A stretch of 64,000 nt of DNA, from the NCBI GenBank assembly GCA_017622235.1, contig JAGARN010000005.1:265124-329123 (forward strand). The letters run 5' to 3'. Each line of letters opens with the position of its first letter. Position 1 is the stretch's first letter. Source of the DNA: Spirochaetaceae bacterium. Its GTDB lineage: Bacteria; Spirochaetota; Spirochaetia; Treponematales; Treponemataceae. The translations under genes and the position numbers were made by a program. This document shows positions 1 to 8,675 of this stretch, piece after piece. The notes beneath the pieces were generated by a model. That model was given only the letters and a program-made list of their open reading frames with translations. It was not told the origin of the DNA and made no database searches.

Positions 1-165
1 GGACTAATTTTATTCGCAATAATTGAAACAATACTTCGTAAACCTGTACATCCAAAGGTAATGTATTACAGCCAGTTTATTGGAATTGCATTTATAATAT
101 TACTGTTTGGAATTGCAATATTTAGTGATGCAAATTATATTATTTCTGGAATAAAAGGAAACTAA
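1..165 (+). CDS. rseP: RseP-type site-2 protease, C-terminal end (partial)
   Basis: The window opens inside this gene and only the last 54 residues are visible. They comprise a short polar loop containing KPVHPKVMYY followed by one long hydrophobic helix, which matches the C-terminal end of RseP/site-2 proteases (family M50). These inner-membrane metalloproteases cut anti-sigma factors and signal-peptide remnants within the membrane. The catalytic HExxH and LDG motifs lie upstream of the window, so activity cannot be judged. The stop codon is 2 bases before the ATG of the next gene, suggesting one transcript. Confidence 0.75.
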   Translation, partial: GLILFAIIETILRKPVHPKVMYYSQFIGIAFIILLFGIAIFSDANYIISGIKGN

Positions 166-167
166 TT

Positions 168-2096
168 ATGAAAACAAATTTTTTTGCAAAAATCGGACTA
201 ACTTTATTATTATTAATAATAACTAACTTTACGTTTTTATATTCAAATGCACATATTTCTACTCAAGCACATCAAAATGCTATCAGTATGGTTGTACATG
301 GTACAAACGATTCCTTTTTTAGTGCGGGACAAGATGGATTCGTTATAAAATGGACATCCGATGGATTAGGAGAGCATTATCAACTTACTGAACTTGAAAT
401 AAGATTAATTGCAGTACATCCAAACGGTAACGATATTGCTGTTTACGAAACAGATGGCTATTCCGTTCATCGTGTTTCTGTGTGGAACTGGAATACCCTT
501 AGCCGAAAATTTGTTAAAACATTTACAAATTCCGTAACGGAATTATCTTTTACGGCAAAAGGAACATTGCTTTCCGTTGGAACAGCTACCGTTAATGGTG
601 CTGTATATCTTAATCCCTCTTCTGGGCGAACAGTTTCAAAAATTAAAGAATCAACTGGTATCGTTAATATGATTCACAGTAGCCCAACAGAAAAAACTTC
701 TCTAATGTATTCTCCAGCGGGTCATATTTCATATTACAATATGTCAACAGGAACACGGAAAGAACGTTTTCAAACGGAACAACAGCTTGAACAAGTAATG
801 ATGTTTAACAATAATCTTTTTCTTGCAGGAGTAAAAAATAATAGCATATATGTTATTGATGCTTTATCCGGAAAAACCAACGCTGTAATTTCTGCACGTT
901 CCCCTATACTTTTTCAAGACTATAATGATACAACACTTTATTATATGGATTTTGACGGAAGGAATCATACCCTAAAAGCAATAAATGCAACACAAAATCA
1001 ACAAGGTATTATTACAGTAAATAATCCTACAACAATAAAAACTGTTTCTGGACCAACATTAAGAAATCCTGTTGTTAGTGTGGCAAAAAAAGGCGATACT
1101 CTGGTTCTTGGTACAAAAGGTGGCGATATTTATACAACTAATATATCTTCATCTGCAACGACAGAATCTCTTTTACCATTAACAGATAATATGTACGAAA
1201 GGATTCTAGATATTTTAGCAATAGAAGAAGATTTTTACTGTTTAAGTCCTGATACACTTTTTCGTACATCATTTGACACAGGAATGGTAGAAAACATAAC
1301 TACAAATAACGGCTACACAAATATAAATTCTTATGGTAATAAAATAATTTTATGGGAACAGGGAACAAAACGAACAGTTTCTCTCTTAGACCTAGAAACA
1401 AGGACAACATCTGTACTATTCACACCTACCAATATGATCCAAACCATTCGACCTTTTGGAGAAAAATTGATTTATATCGAAGGTAACACAAAGGTAAATA
1501 TGTTTGATATGCAAACAAAACAAATCACTGAACTGTATACAGGAACAGGTTTGCAAGATGCGATTCTATATAAAGACTCGCAACTATTTGTAGCAAAGTC
1601 TGCTTCAAGTAATCCACGTTCACCATTGATAAGCGTTGATACAATAACAAAAGAAACTGTAATGTTGCCAGTAAATGGAAATGTTGCTTTTTCTTTATGC
1701 TACGATAACACAAATAACAACAATGTAATTTATGGTATTCAAGTTACATCTAGTTCAGACTCTTCTACCACAGCGATTTTTGCCTATTATCCGGAACGAA
1801 AAACTGTTTCAACACTAAAAACAATATCTGCAGAAGACACCGAAGCATTTATGACAATGTACAATACAACATTGTATTCTAATATTGGCAAAAATCAAGT
1901 TCTATCATATGAAACAAAAACTAGAAAACAACAACAACTTAATCGTTCAGCATCTTTGCCGTTAAAGATAGCAAGAACAAAAAACAGGGGAGCTGTACTA
2001 AATCGAGATGGCAGCATATCTTGGTATGATGCTTCCTCAGGGAAATATCGTGCAGACTGGTATATGACAACAGACGGAATGTGGTTTGAATTCTAA
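168..2096 (+). CDS. Secreted WD40-like beta-propeller protein
   Basis: This 642-residue protein has an N-terminal hydrophobic segment (about residues 8-28, ending YSNA) that reads as a signal peptide. The rest is beta-rich and repetitive. The clearest repeat is near residues 34-62 (AHQNAISM... SAGQDGFVIKW), which has the GH/WD spacing of a WD40 blade; later blades are degenerate. A periplasmic or surface beta-propeller scaffold is inferred, and the partner is unknown. The ATG is chosen because an AAGGA lies 8 bases upstream. It follows rseP by 2 bases and converges on dnaB with a 6-base gap, so no separate terminator fits between them. Confidence 0.6.
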   Translation: MKTNFFAKIGLTLLLLIITNFTFLYSNAHISTQAHQNAISMVVHGTNDSFFSAGQDGFVIKWTSDGLGEHYQLTELEIRLIAVHPNGNDIAVYETDGYSVHRVSVWNWNTLSRKFVKTFTNSVTELSFTAKGTLLSVGTATVNGAVYLNPSSGRTVSKIKESTGIVNMIHSSPTEKTSLMYSPAGHISYYNMSTGTRKERFQTEQQLEQVMMFNNNLFLAGVKNNSIYVIDALSGKTNAVISARSPILFQDYNDTTLYYMDFDGRNHTLKAINATQNQQGIITVNNPTTIKTVSGPTLRNPVVSVAKKGDTLVLGTKGGDIYTTNISSSATTESLLPLTDNMYERILDILAIEEDFYCLSPDTLFRTSFDTGMVENITTNNGYTNINSYGNKIILWEQGTKRTVSLLDLETRTTSVLFTPTNMIQTIRPFGEKLIYIEGNTKVNMFDMQTKQITELYTGTGLQDAILYKDSQLFVAKSASSNPRSPLISVDTITKETVMLPVNGNVAFSLCYDNTNNNNVIYGIQVTSSSDSSTTAIFAYYPERKTVSTLKTISAEDTEAFMTMYNTTLYSNIGKNQVLSYETKTRKQQQLNRSASLPLKIARTKNRGAVLNRDGSISWYDASSGKYRADWYMTTDGMWFEF

Positions 2097-2102
2097 TAAA
2101 AT

Positions 2103-3428
2103 CTATTGTTCATCAGAACGATTTTCAAACTTTGTATAATAAGGGATAAACATTAAATTTACTGTCCCAATAGGTCCGTTTCTTTGCTTTGAAAGAAGAA
2201 TCTTTGCCTCTAAAGGCTGTCCATCTTCTGAGTGAATACGCTCTCGATGGATAAACATAACAACATCAGCATCTTGTTCCAAGGAACCTGATTCACGTAA
2301 ATCAGACAGATTCGGTTCCCTACCCTCGCTATCACGTCTTACCTGCGATAAGGCTATAATAGGAATATCTAATTCTCTAGCAAGACTTTTTAATGAACGA
2401 GAAATTTCTGCAATTTGCTCATGCCTAGGCAAAGAAGTATTTTCATTGGTGATTAAAGCAATATAATCAATAAAAATTATCTCTACATTGTGAATTGACC
2501 TCATTCTTCTTGCCATAGCTCTTAAATCAAGCATTTTCATATTTGGAGTATCAACAATATACAATGGAGATTCATAAATTCGTCCTGCGGCATCTTGCAT
2601 TTTTCCTAGTTCATCCATCTTCAACATTCCAGAACGTAATTTTCCGGCAGGAATTCTAGCTTCTTGAGAAAGAAGACGTGAACCGATTTGACGGTATGAC
2701 ATTTCCAAAGAGAAAAAACCAACCGGTATTTTCTTTTCAATAGCCATAAACTGTGCCATAGAAAGAGCCATAGCTGTTTTTCCCATAGAGGGTCTTGCAC
2801 CAATAATCGTAAGCTCAGATTTTTGAAAACCATTTGTCATTTTATCAAGATTAACAAAACCTGAAGGAATACCAGTAAAAGCATCTTTATTGTTGTAACG
2901 AGCTTGAACTATATCCACAGTATCATGAACTAACTTTGTTGCAGAAATAATATTATGTGTTTGGTCTAAATCGGTAAGCGTAAAAATTTTACTTTGAGCC
3001 TCTTCCAAAGCTATACGACTTTCTTTTGTTTCGTCATGTGAATCTGAAATAATCTGAGAAGAAAGTTTTATAAGCTCACGTCTAATTGACTGGTCTCTGA
3101 CAATTTTTGCATAATACTCAATATTAGAACTTGTTGGAACTTGATCTGTAAGAGAAGAAACATAGGCTGCTCCACCAGCAGCTTCTAATTTTCCTGTGTT
3201 TCGTAATTCTTCTGTAAGCGTAAGAATATCACCACGCTCACCTCTTTCAGAAAGGGAAAGAATGGCTTCATAAATAACTTGATTTTGTAATGAATAAAAT
3301 CGCTCCGGTCTAAGATACGACTGGACGGTATTAATTGCGTCCCAATCAAGAAGCAAAGCACCTAATGTGGCTTGTTCCGCCTCAAGGTTATGGGGCGGAA
3401 CCTTATCTTTTAAGGACGCAAAAGACAT
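2103..3428 (-). CDS. dnaB: Replicative DNA helicase DnaB
   Basis: This hexameric 5'-3' helicase unwinds DNA at the replication fork. The 441-residue protein has the family's usual length. The N-terminal domain carries PPHNLEAEQATLGALL (residues 11-26). The RecA-like domain has Walker A GARPSMGKT (residues 210-218), VGFFSLEMS, a Walker B-like IIFIDYIAL and the ALSQVRRDSEGR / SGSLEQDAD segments typical of DnaB. No intein is present. The ATG directly abuts the TAA of rplI with no gap. It is the last gene of the rpsF-ssb-rpsR-rplI-dnaB unit, an order conserved in treponemes. Confidence 0.96.
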   Translation of the reverse strand: MSFASLKDKVPPHNLEAEQATLGALLLDWDAINTVQSYLRPERFYSLQNQVIYEAILSLSERGERGDILTLTEELRNTGKLEAAGGAAYVSSLTDQVPTSSNIEYYAKIVRDQSIRRELIKLSSQIISDSHDETKESRIALEEAQSKIFTLTDLDQTHNIISATKLVHDTVDIVQARYNNKDAFTGIPSGFVNLDKMTNGFQKSELTIIGARPSMGKTAMALSMAQFMAIEKKIPVGFFSLEMSYRQIGSRLLSQEARIPAGKLRSGMLKMDELGKMQDAAGRIYESPLYIVDTPNMKMLDLRAMARRMRSIHNVEIIFIDYIALITNENTSLPRHEQIAEISRSLKSLARELDIPIIALSQVRRDSEGREPNLSDLRESGSLEQDADVVMFIHRERIHSEDGQPLEAKILLSKQRNGPIGTVNLMFIPYYTKFENRSDEQ

Positions 3429-3968
3429 TTATTCCTCAGTTGATTCTGTTGCTTCCTCAGTTTTTTTCTGAGCTACTTCTTTTTCTTTTTTAGATACAAC
3501 TTCTGTAGCTCTTGCAGATTCTTCTTGAGAAGAAACAACAACTACAACATCAGCTGTAGCAGACTCATAAAGACGAACAATAGCATGATACTTACCTAAA
3601 GTCTTAATTGTAAGACCAGGAATTTCAATACGCTTTCGTTCAATCTCAAAGCCATTTTTTTGCAATTCATCTGCAACCGTCTGATTTGTAACAGCACCAT
3701 ATAATTTGCCGTTAGGACCTGCGGGCATTACAAGTTCAACCGTAAATCCTTCGAGTTTCTCTTTTAGACTAGCAGCATCACGTCGTTTTTCTGCCTTACG
3801 TGCTTCAATCTCTTCCTTTCGACCCTCAAAGTATGCCACAGTCATATCATTATAAGGAAGTGCAAAATTGCGTGGGAAAAGGTAATTACGTGCATAACCG
3901 TTAGCAACAACCTTTACATCGCCTTCTTCTCCAAGGTATTTTACGTCTTGGTTTAGAATAACTTTCAT
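3429..3968 (-). CDS. rplI: Large-subunit ribosomal protein L9
   Basis: Protein L9 binds 23S rRNA near the L1 stalk and bridges ribosomes. The N-terminal domain is canonical: MKVILNQDVKYLGEEG followed by VANGYARNYLFPRNFAL. A charged linker helix and a C-terminal domain follow. At 179 residues it is about 30 longer than the common form, because of a Glu/Lys-rich tail after residue 150 (VVSKKEKEVAQKKTEE). The tail looks disordered. An AGGAG lies 6 bases before the ATG. A 114-base gap separates it from rpsR and contains two hairpins, listed separately. Confidence 0.95.
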   Translation of the reverse strand: MKVILNQDVKYLGEEGDVKVVANGYARNYLFPRNFALPYNDMTVAYFEGRKEEIEARKAEKRRDAASLKEKLEGFTVELVMPAGPNGKLYGAVTNQTVADELQKNGFEIERKRIEIPGLTIKTLGKYHAIVRLYESATADVVVVVSSQEESARATEVVSKKEKEVAQKKTEEATESTEE

Positions 3969-3983
3969 ATCAAGCTCCTATTT

Positions 3984-4042
3984 TTGTGCCTTAAGCACAA
4001 CATTAAAACTAAACAAACGGCGTTTCCGGGAGTCGGTCGCCG
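3984..4042 (-). promoter_or_regulatory. Two inverted repeats in the rpsR-rplI gap
   Basis: The first is TTGTGC-CTTAA-GCACAA at 3984-4000, ending a few bases before the rplI Shine-Dalgarno. The second is CGGCG (4018-4022) pairing with CGCCG (4038-4042), followed on the minus strand by a T-rich stretch. Together they could form a leader or a partial terminator that sets L9/DnaB output relative to S18. I do not recognise a known ribosomal-protein leader, so the regulatory role is inferred from position only. Confidence 0.35.
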
Positions 4043-4082
4043 CTGTTACCTACAAAAATATTTACTATAACAACTAAATAAA

Positions 4083-4394
4083 CTAGTCTGCCACAAAGGG
4101 AAGCAAACAAATTGCTCTTGCTCGCTTTATTTCTAAAGCTAAACGACGCTGATGTTTTGCACAAGTACCAGTTATACGACGAGGCAAAATCTTTCCTCTT
4201 TCCGTTGTAAAGCGGCGTAGTGCATCTGCATCCTTATAATCAATCTTTGTTTTGTTTGCACAAAAACGGCAAACTTTTTTTCGGAAAAAAGTCTTGCCTT
4301 TAGCACGTGGTGCACGCTCATCAGCGTCACGAATAACATCCTGCATCTGAACATCAGGGGTTGTATCAATATCTTTAATCATTTCATCTGACAT
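4083..4394 (-). CDS. rpsR: Small-subunit ribosomal protein S18
   Basis: S18 binds the 30S platform next to S6. The conserved core is present: [14 protein letters not shown], a [14 protein letters not shown] loop and the [14 protein letters not shown] helix. An N-terminal extension of roughly 35 residues is rich in Asp and Glu. The start is placed at MSDEMIKD (4394) because AGGAG sits 8 bases upstream; a longer frame to 4427 has no such site. It lies between ssb and rplI, the usual bacterial arrangement with rpsF nearby. The two Cys near the core start resemble half of a zinc site. Confidence 0.93.
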   Translation of the reverse strand: MSDEMIKDIDTTPDVQMQDVIRDADERAPRAKGKTFFRKKVCRFCANKTKIDYKDADALRRFTTERGKILPRRITGTCAKHQRRLALEIKRARAICLLPFVAD

Positions 4395-4430
4395 AAGTTT
4401 GTCTCCTGTAGTGTAGCTGTAGAACACAGC

Positions 4431-4922
4431 TTAGAATGGAATATCTTCCGGAAAAGAATCCGAAGAACCATAAGATTGATCATATGATTCACTGTCGTAT
4501 CCACCGGTAGAAACGGATGGTTCCATACCGCCTCTTGGCTGATAGGCTGATCTTGAGGACTGCGTGGAATTATATCCACTAGCAGAACCACCAGAGTTTC
4601 CACCTAACAACTGGACATTGTTTGCAACTACAACAACTTTACTACGAGGTTGTCCATCTTGCTCCCACCTGTCTTGGCGTAATTCACCATCAATAGCCAC
4701 TTGTTTACCTTTTACAAGATAGGGCTTAAGAGTTTCAGCAGACTTACCAAAAAGACTAATCTCAAAAAAACTAGCCTCTTCTATCCACTGTTCACCGTTT
4801 TTTCGCCTGCGGTTGACTGCTATGGAAAAATTGGCAATCGCCAGACCTGAAGTGGTATATTTTAATTCTGAATCTCTGGTTAAGCGACCAATTAAAACTA
4901 CATGATTTAAATCCGCTGCCAT
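4431..4922 (-). CDS. ssb: Single-stranded DNA-binding protein
   Basis: SSB coats single-stranded DNA during replication, repair and recombination. Residues 1-110 form the OB fold (LNHVVLIGRLTRDSELKYT, FSIAVNRRRK, EISLFGKSAETLKPYL, KVVVVANNVQLL). A Gly/Ser/Tyr-rich disordered linker follows. The acidic tail DSFPEDIPF is the conserved tip that recruits partner enzymes such as helicases and the polymerase clamp loader. The length of 163 residues is normal. It sits between rpsF and rpsR, as in many bacteria, which couples SSB supply to ribosome synthesis. Confidence 0.96.
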   Translation of the reverse strand: MAADLNHVVLIGRLTRDSELKYTTSGLAIANFSIAVNRRRKNGEQWIEEASFFEISLFGKSAETLKPYLVKGKQVAIDGELRQDRWEQDGQPRSKVVVVANNVQLLGGNSGGSASGYNSTQSSRSAYQPRGGMEPSVSTGGYDSESYDQSYGSSDSFPEDIPF

Positions 4923-4944
4923 AGCTGCCTTCCTTTAAGGTTTC

Positions 4945-5226
4945 TTACTCGTCAATCTTAACAAACATGAATTTGAGCAAATCAGCATTCAACTTAAACT
5001 GACGATCAATTTCAACCAACTTAGCAGGGTTAGCTTTTACGTTAAGCAGCAAAAAACGTCCACGCTTTTGTTTCTTAACTTCGTAGCATAGATCACGGTC
5101 GCCGTATGGCTCTTCTTTTTCAATCTCAACACCAAAATCGCTCAAAACTGTGCGAAGAGTGTCAAGTCCAGCTTTGTACTTATCTTCCTCAATGGGAAAG
5201 ATAGTCATTAGTTCATACCTTCTCAT
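4945..5226 (-). CDS. rpsF: Small-subunit ribosomal protein S6
   Basis: S6 pairs with S18 on the 30S platform. The 93-residue protein has the family's ferredoxin-like signature: MRRYELMTIFPIEEDKY, then LSDFGVEIEKEEPYGDRDLCYEVKKQKRGRF split across strands 2 and 3, and a final LLKFMFVKIDE. The length is slightly short because no C-terminal acidic tail is present. An AGGAGAAG lies just upstream of the ATG. It is the first gene of the rpsF-ssb-rpsR-rplI-dnaB unit, 88 bases downstream of the kinase-like gene. Confidence 0.93.
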   Translation of the reverse strand: MRRYELMTIFPIEEDKYKAGLDTLRTVLSDFGVEIEKEEPYGDRDLCYEVKKQKRGRFLLLNVKANPAKLVEIDRQFKLNADLLKFMFVKIDE

Positions 5227-5314
5227 GTCTTCTCCTTATGGACAATTTGGGAGTGGCACAATCCACTCCAAGGGATTGTAGAATGATATAGTAAAGTAAG
5301 AAAAAAATCAATAG

Positions 5315-5875
5315 CTAGACAATGGAAATAAGTTTACGTTCCAACAATTCTTGTAAAATCAAATCCACAATTTGCTGCGGATTATATTTTGATGTGTCAA
5401 TTATCATATCAGAAAAGTCATACTCATTATTATTTATGTTATAAAGTCGCATATACCTTTTAGAGTCTTCTTGATCACGCATGCGAGTAAAAGATTTTAT
5501 TGCTTCTAAATCACCACCTTCACGATTTTGAATTCTAGCCGCTCTAACATCATCATCTGCAAGTAAAAACACTTTTAAATCAGCTTCTTTCAACATCCAA
5601 ATTGCAAGCCTCGAACCAAGAACACAAGATTCTTGCATAGCAAGTTCAACTTGTCTTGTATCAACTTTTATATCAAAACTGTCATCGGTTTTTGCCTGTT
5701 GAATTATCTGAGATAATGAAAGTCCTGTTTCTTCTGCCAAAGAACGAAAAGTGTAATTTACAAGTTTAACTCCAAGTTTTTCTGAAAGCAAAGTGCTAAC
5801 AGTTGTGTTTCCACAACCACTTTTTCCAGAAATTGCAACCCTAAGTTGCTTACCACAAGCAATCTTATATTCCAC
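5315..5875 (-). CDS. Cytidylate-kinase-like P-loop protein
   Basis: This 186-residue protein resembles the archaeal-type and cytidylate-kinase-like nucleotide kinases. It has an N-terminal P-loop region ISGKSGCGNTT (about residues 15-25), a RSLAEETGLS helix, a CVLGSRLAIWML segment and the lid-like DVRAARIQNREGG. The Walker A lysine expected after CG is an asparagine, so GxGK is replaced by GCGN. That may be a lineage-specific variant or may mean altered nucleotide handling. A (d)CMP kinase role is plausible but not secure. It lies between lon and rpsF on the same strand. Confidence 0.6.
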   Translation of the reverse strand: MEYKIACGKQLRVAISGKSGCGNTTVSTLLSEKLGVKLVNYTFRSLAEETGLSLSQIIQQAKTDDSFDIKVDTRQVELAMQESCVLGSRLAIWMLKEADLKVFLLADDDVRAARIQNREGGDLEAIKSFTRMRDQEDSKRYMRLYNINNNEYDFSDMIIDTSKYNPQQIVDLILQELLERKLISIV

Positions 5876-5959
5876 AACAATGCCTCACTTTTAAAGGTTA
5901 ATCACATTGTAACGTAAGGAAAAAATCCTGTCAAAGCATTGTACGTGTTTTTTTTGAGT

Positions 5960-8542
5960 TTAAAATGCTAAATCAAGAACCTCTTCTATTCTCGAAACTG
6001 GATGAAATGTAACACCCTTCTTTACAATTTCAGGAATTTCATCTAAATCTCGTAAATTTGACTTTGGAATTATTATATGCCGAATTTTATTTCGTTTAGC
6101 CGCAACAGTTTTTTCCCTTAAGCCACCAATTGGAAGAACTTGACCTGTCAAAGAAAGCTCCCCAGTCATAGCTAGATGAGGTTTTATGGTTTTACCCGAA
6201 AGCAAAGAAATCAAAGCTGTGGTCAAAGTAATTCCAGCCGAAGGACCATCTTTAGGCGTAGCTCCTTCTGGAATATGAACATGAATTGTATGCTTGTCAA
6301 ACCATTCGATTTCTTTCAAGGATTTGTTCACCGAATAATTTCTTACCCAACTCATTGCTATTTCCGCAGATTCTTTCATTACGTCACCCAACTGCCCTGT
6401 AAGAACAAAACCTTCTTTACCTGGAATAACAGCTGTTTCTATAAGCAAAGTGTCGCCACCCATGCTTGTCCACGCAAGACCGATTGCAGTTCCTGCTTTA
6501 TCTGCTTTTTTTATCTCTGATTCATCAAATATAGGTGTACCAAGATATTTTTTTGCAGATTCTAAATCTACAAAAAAACTTTTTGATAAAACTTCTTTCA
6601 AAAGTTTCTCTTGCTGGCTAAGCAGAAGTTTTTTTTCTTTAACAGCATTTGCGTCAAGATTTTCTTTTGCTTCTAATTCTGCAATTTGATTTTTAAGTAT
6701 AGTTACTTGTTCCTCGGCTTTTACAACTTCACTTGAAGTTATCAATTCCATGGCGATTTTTCGTGTTATTTTATCTATACACTTTTCAAAGTTACGAACC
6801 CCCGACTCTCTAGCATAAGACTCTGCAATAAGCTCAAGAGTTTCTTTATCGAATTTTATTTGATTTTTTTTCAAACCGTTTTTTTGTAGCGTTTTTGGAA
6901 TAAGATATTTCTTTGCAATTTGCATTTTCTCTTGGTCAATATAACCAGAAAGCATTATAATTTCTGCACGATCAAGTAATGGTTCTGGTATCGTATCCAA
7001 CGTGTTAGCAGTTAAAATAAAGAAAATATCAGAAACATCAAATGGTAAATCTAAATAATTATCTCTAAAAGAAATATTTTGCTCTGGATCAAGCACCTCT
7101 AAAAGAGCACTAGCAGGGTCGCCTTGGTGACTATAACCTAATTTATCAACTTCATCAATCAAAAAAACAGGACTACGAGTTTTTACTATTTTGAGCCCTT
7201 GCAACACTTTTCCCGGCATAGCTCCGATGTATGTACGTCGATGTCCTTTAATTTCAGCTTCATCACGCATTCCTCCAACAGAAAAACGAAAAAAGGGTTT
7301 ATTCATCGCATTAGCAATAGAACGCCCTATACTAGTTTTTCCGACTCCAGGTGGACCCACCAAAATCATTATCGAACCCTTGTTGTCCTTTTTTAGTTTT
7401 CTAACTGCCAGATACTCTAAAATACGTTTTTTTACATCATCTAAACCGTAATGATCTTTTTCTAATATGGCTTTTGCTTTGTCAAGACTAAAGCTTTCTT
7501 CTGGAACACTATTCCAAGGCAAAGACGCTATCGTTTCTAAGTAGTTACGGACGACACCATACTCTGGAGCACTAGAATCCATAAGGGCGAATTTTTCTAA
7601 CTCTGCTTCTACCGTTTCTTTAATTTCACCTTTAAAATTAAATGAATCTATTTTTTCTTTAAATCGCATATACTCTGAATTCTGAGCATCCGTAGTTATT
7701 CCTAACTCTTCTTTTATTGCTTTTAGTTCTTCTTTTAAAAAATATTCTCTTTGCTGTGTTTCTATACGATCGTTTAGTTCAGCCTGAATCTTTTTTTGAA
7801 TTCTGAGTAACTCTTGCTCTTTTTTTATATAGACAAGAACTTGTTCCATGCGCTGACGAACATTTAACATTTCCATTACACGCTGTTGCTCATCTTTGTC
7901 TATATTCAATATAGAAGCAGCAAAGTCTGCAATTTTTCCGGGGTGATCTATGTTCACCATGTTCATACGCATTTCTTCAGAAAACAAAGGATTGTTTTCT
8001 GAAATTTCTTTCATTTCACTGATAAGAGCACGTGTTAATGCTTTTACTTCAAATGTATCGTCCTCTTGGTCTTCTAGGTATTCAACAACTGCAACCATAG
8101 GCTCTTTGTTACTTAACACTTTGCGTATACGGAAACGTTTGATAGTAGAAATAAAAACATTTATTCCGCCGTCTGGCAAATTTATTTTTTTAATAATACG
8201 AGCAACAGTACCAACTTCGTACATATCAGAAACAGATGGATTATCTACATCCTCTTTTAACATCACAATTCCAATTAAACCATCACCATTATAGGCCTGT
8301 TCCGCAACTTTGGTGTCTTCTGTGGAAGTAATCATAAGTGGCGTAAAAATTCCTGGAAATATAGGACGACCAGAAATTGGGATGAGAAATAATTTATTGG
8401 AAAGAGTTTGTTCTAAAGGCACAATCGTAGAATTTTTTTCTTGTTGAGTATTTTTTTTATATTTACGTTTAGGTTTTTCTGTAGAATTAGTATCGCCACT
8501 GGCGAGCGATACAGTATCATCTATTTTATCTTTTTCTGCCAT
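5960..8542 (-). CDS. lon: ATP-dependent Lon protease
   Basis: Lon is a cytosolic AAA+ protease that degrades misfolded and regulatory proteins. The 860-residue chain has an acidic/basic leader (residues 1-40), the LON substrate-binding domain, a coiled-coil region with the EYFLKEELKAIKEELG signature, and an AAA+ module with GPPGVGKTS and VFLIDEVDKLG. The protease domain has the Ser768 (DGPSAG) / Lys811 (REKT) dyad. An insertion of charged helix (about residues 625-660) precedes the protease domain, longer than in typical Lon. A GGAG is well placed before the ATG. A palindrome lies upstream in the 133-base gap. Confidence 0.96.
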   Translation of the reverse strand: MAEKDKIDDTVSLASGDTNSTEKPKRKYKKNTQQEKNSTIVPLEQTLSNKLFLIPISGRPIFPGIFTPLMITSTEDTKVAEQAYNGDGLIGIVMLKEDVDNPSVSDMYEVGTVARIIKKINLPDGGINVFISTIKRFRIRKVLSNKEPMVAVVEYLEDQEDDTFEVKALTRALISEMKEISENNPLFSEEMRMNMVNIDHPGKIADFAASILNIDKDEQQRVMEMLNVRQRMEQVLVYIKKEQELLRIQKKIQAELNDRIETQQREYFLKEELKAIKEELGITTDAQNSEYMRFKEKIDSFNFKGEIKETVEAELEKFALMDSSAPEYGVVRNYLETIASLPWNSVPEESFSLDKAKAILEKDHYGLDDVKKRILEYLAVRKLKKDNKGSIMILVGPPGVGKTSIGRSIANAMNKPFFRFSVGGMRDEAEIKGHRRTYIGAMPGKVLQGLKIVKTRSPVFLIDEVDKLGYSHQGDPASALLEVLDPEQNISFRDNYLDLPFDVSDIFFILTANTLDTIPEPLLDRAEIIMLSGYIDQEKMQIAKKYLIPKTLQKNGLKKNQIKFDKETLELIAESYARESGVRNFEKCIDKITRKIAMELITSSEVVKAEEQVTILKNQIAELEAKENLDANAVKEKKLLLSQQEKLLKEVLSKSFFVDLESAKKYLGTPIFDESEIKKADKAGTAIGLAWTSMGGDTLLIETAVIPGKEGFVLTGQLGDVMKESAEIAMSWVRNYSVNKSLKEIEWFDKHTIHVHIPEGATPKDGPSAGITLTTALISLLSGKTIKPHLAMTGELSLTGQVLPIGGLREKTVAAKRNKIRHIIIPKSNLRDLDEIPEIVKKGVTFHPVSRIEEVLDLAF

Positions 8543-8611
8543 TATACACTCCGTAAAATGAATATTTATTAAAAAAAAATCATACCGATTTATTTTAAAA
8601 TCAGCAAAGGC

Positions 8612-8630
8612 TTACATATAAAATATGTAA
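8612..8630. promoter_or_regulatory. Palindrome upstream of lon
   Basis: The 19-bp sequence is TTACATAT-AAA-ATATGTAA, with perfect 8-bp arms, in the gap between the kinase gene and lon, about 70 bases before the lon ATG. It resembles an operator for a dimeric repressor. No CIRCE or HrcA-type sequence is recognised, so the cognate regulator is unknown. Confidence 0.35.
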
Positions 8631-8675
8631 ATAAACTAAAAAAAAAGCAACTATTTTCGCCGCAACATTACTTAT

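Noticed and set aside
3984..4042. Riboswitch
   Set aside because: Two simple stems only; no conserved aptamer core recognised.
6176..8294. Plus-strand open frames within lon
   Set aside because: Complement shadows of the Lon coding sequence, with low-complexity content and no start signals.
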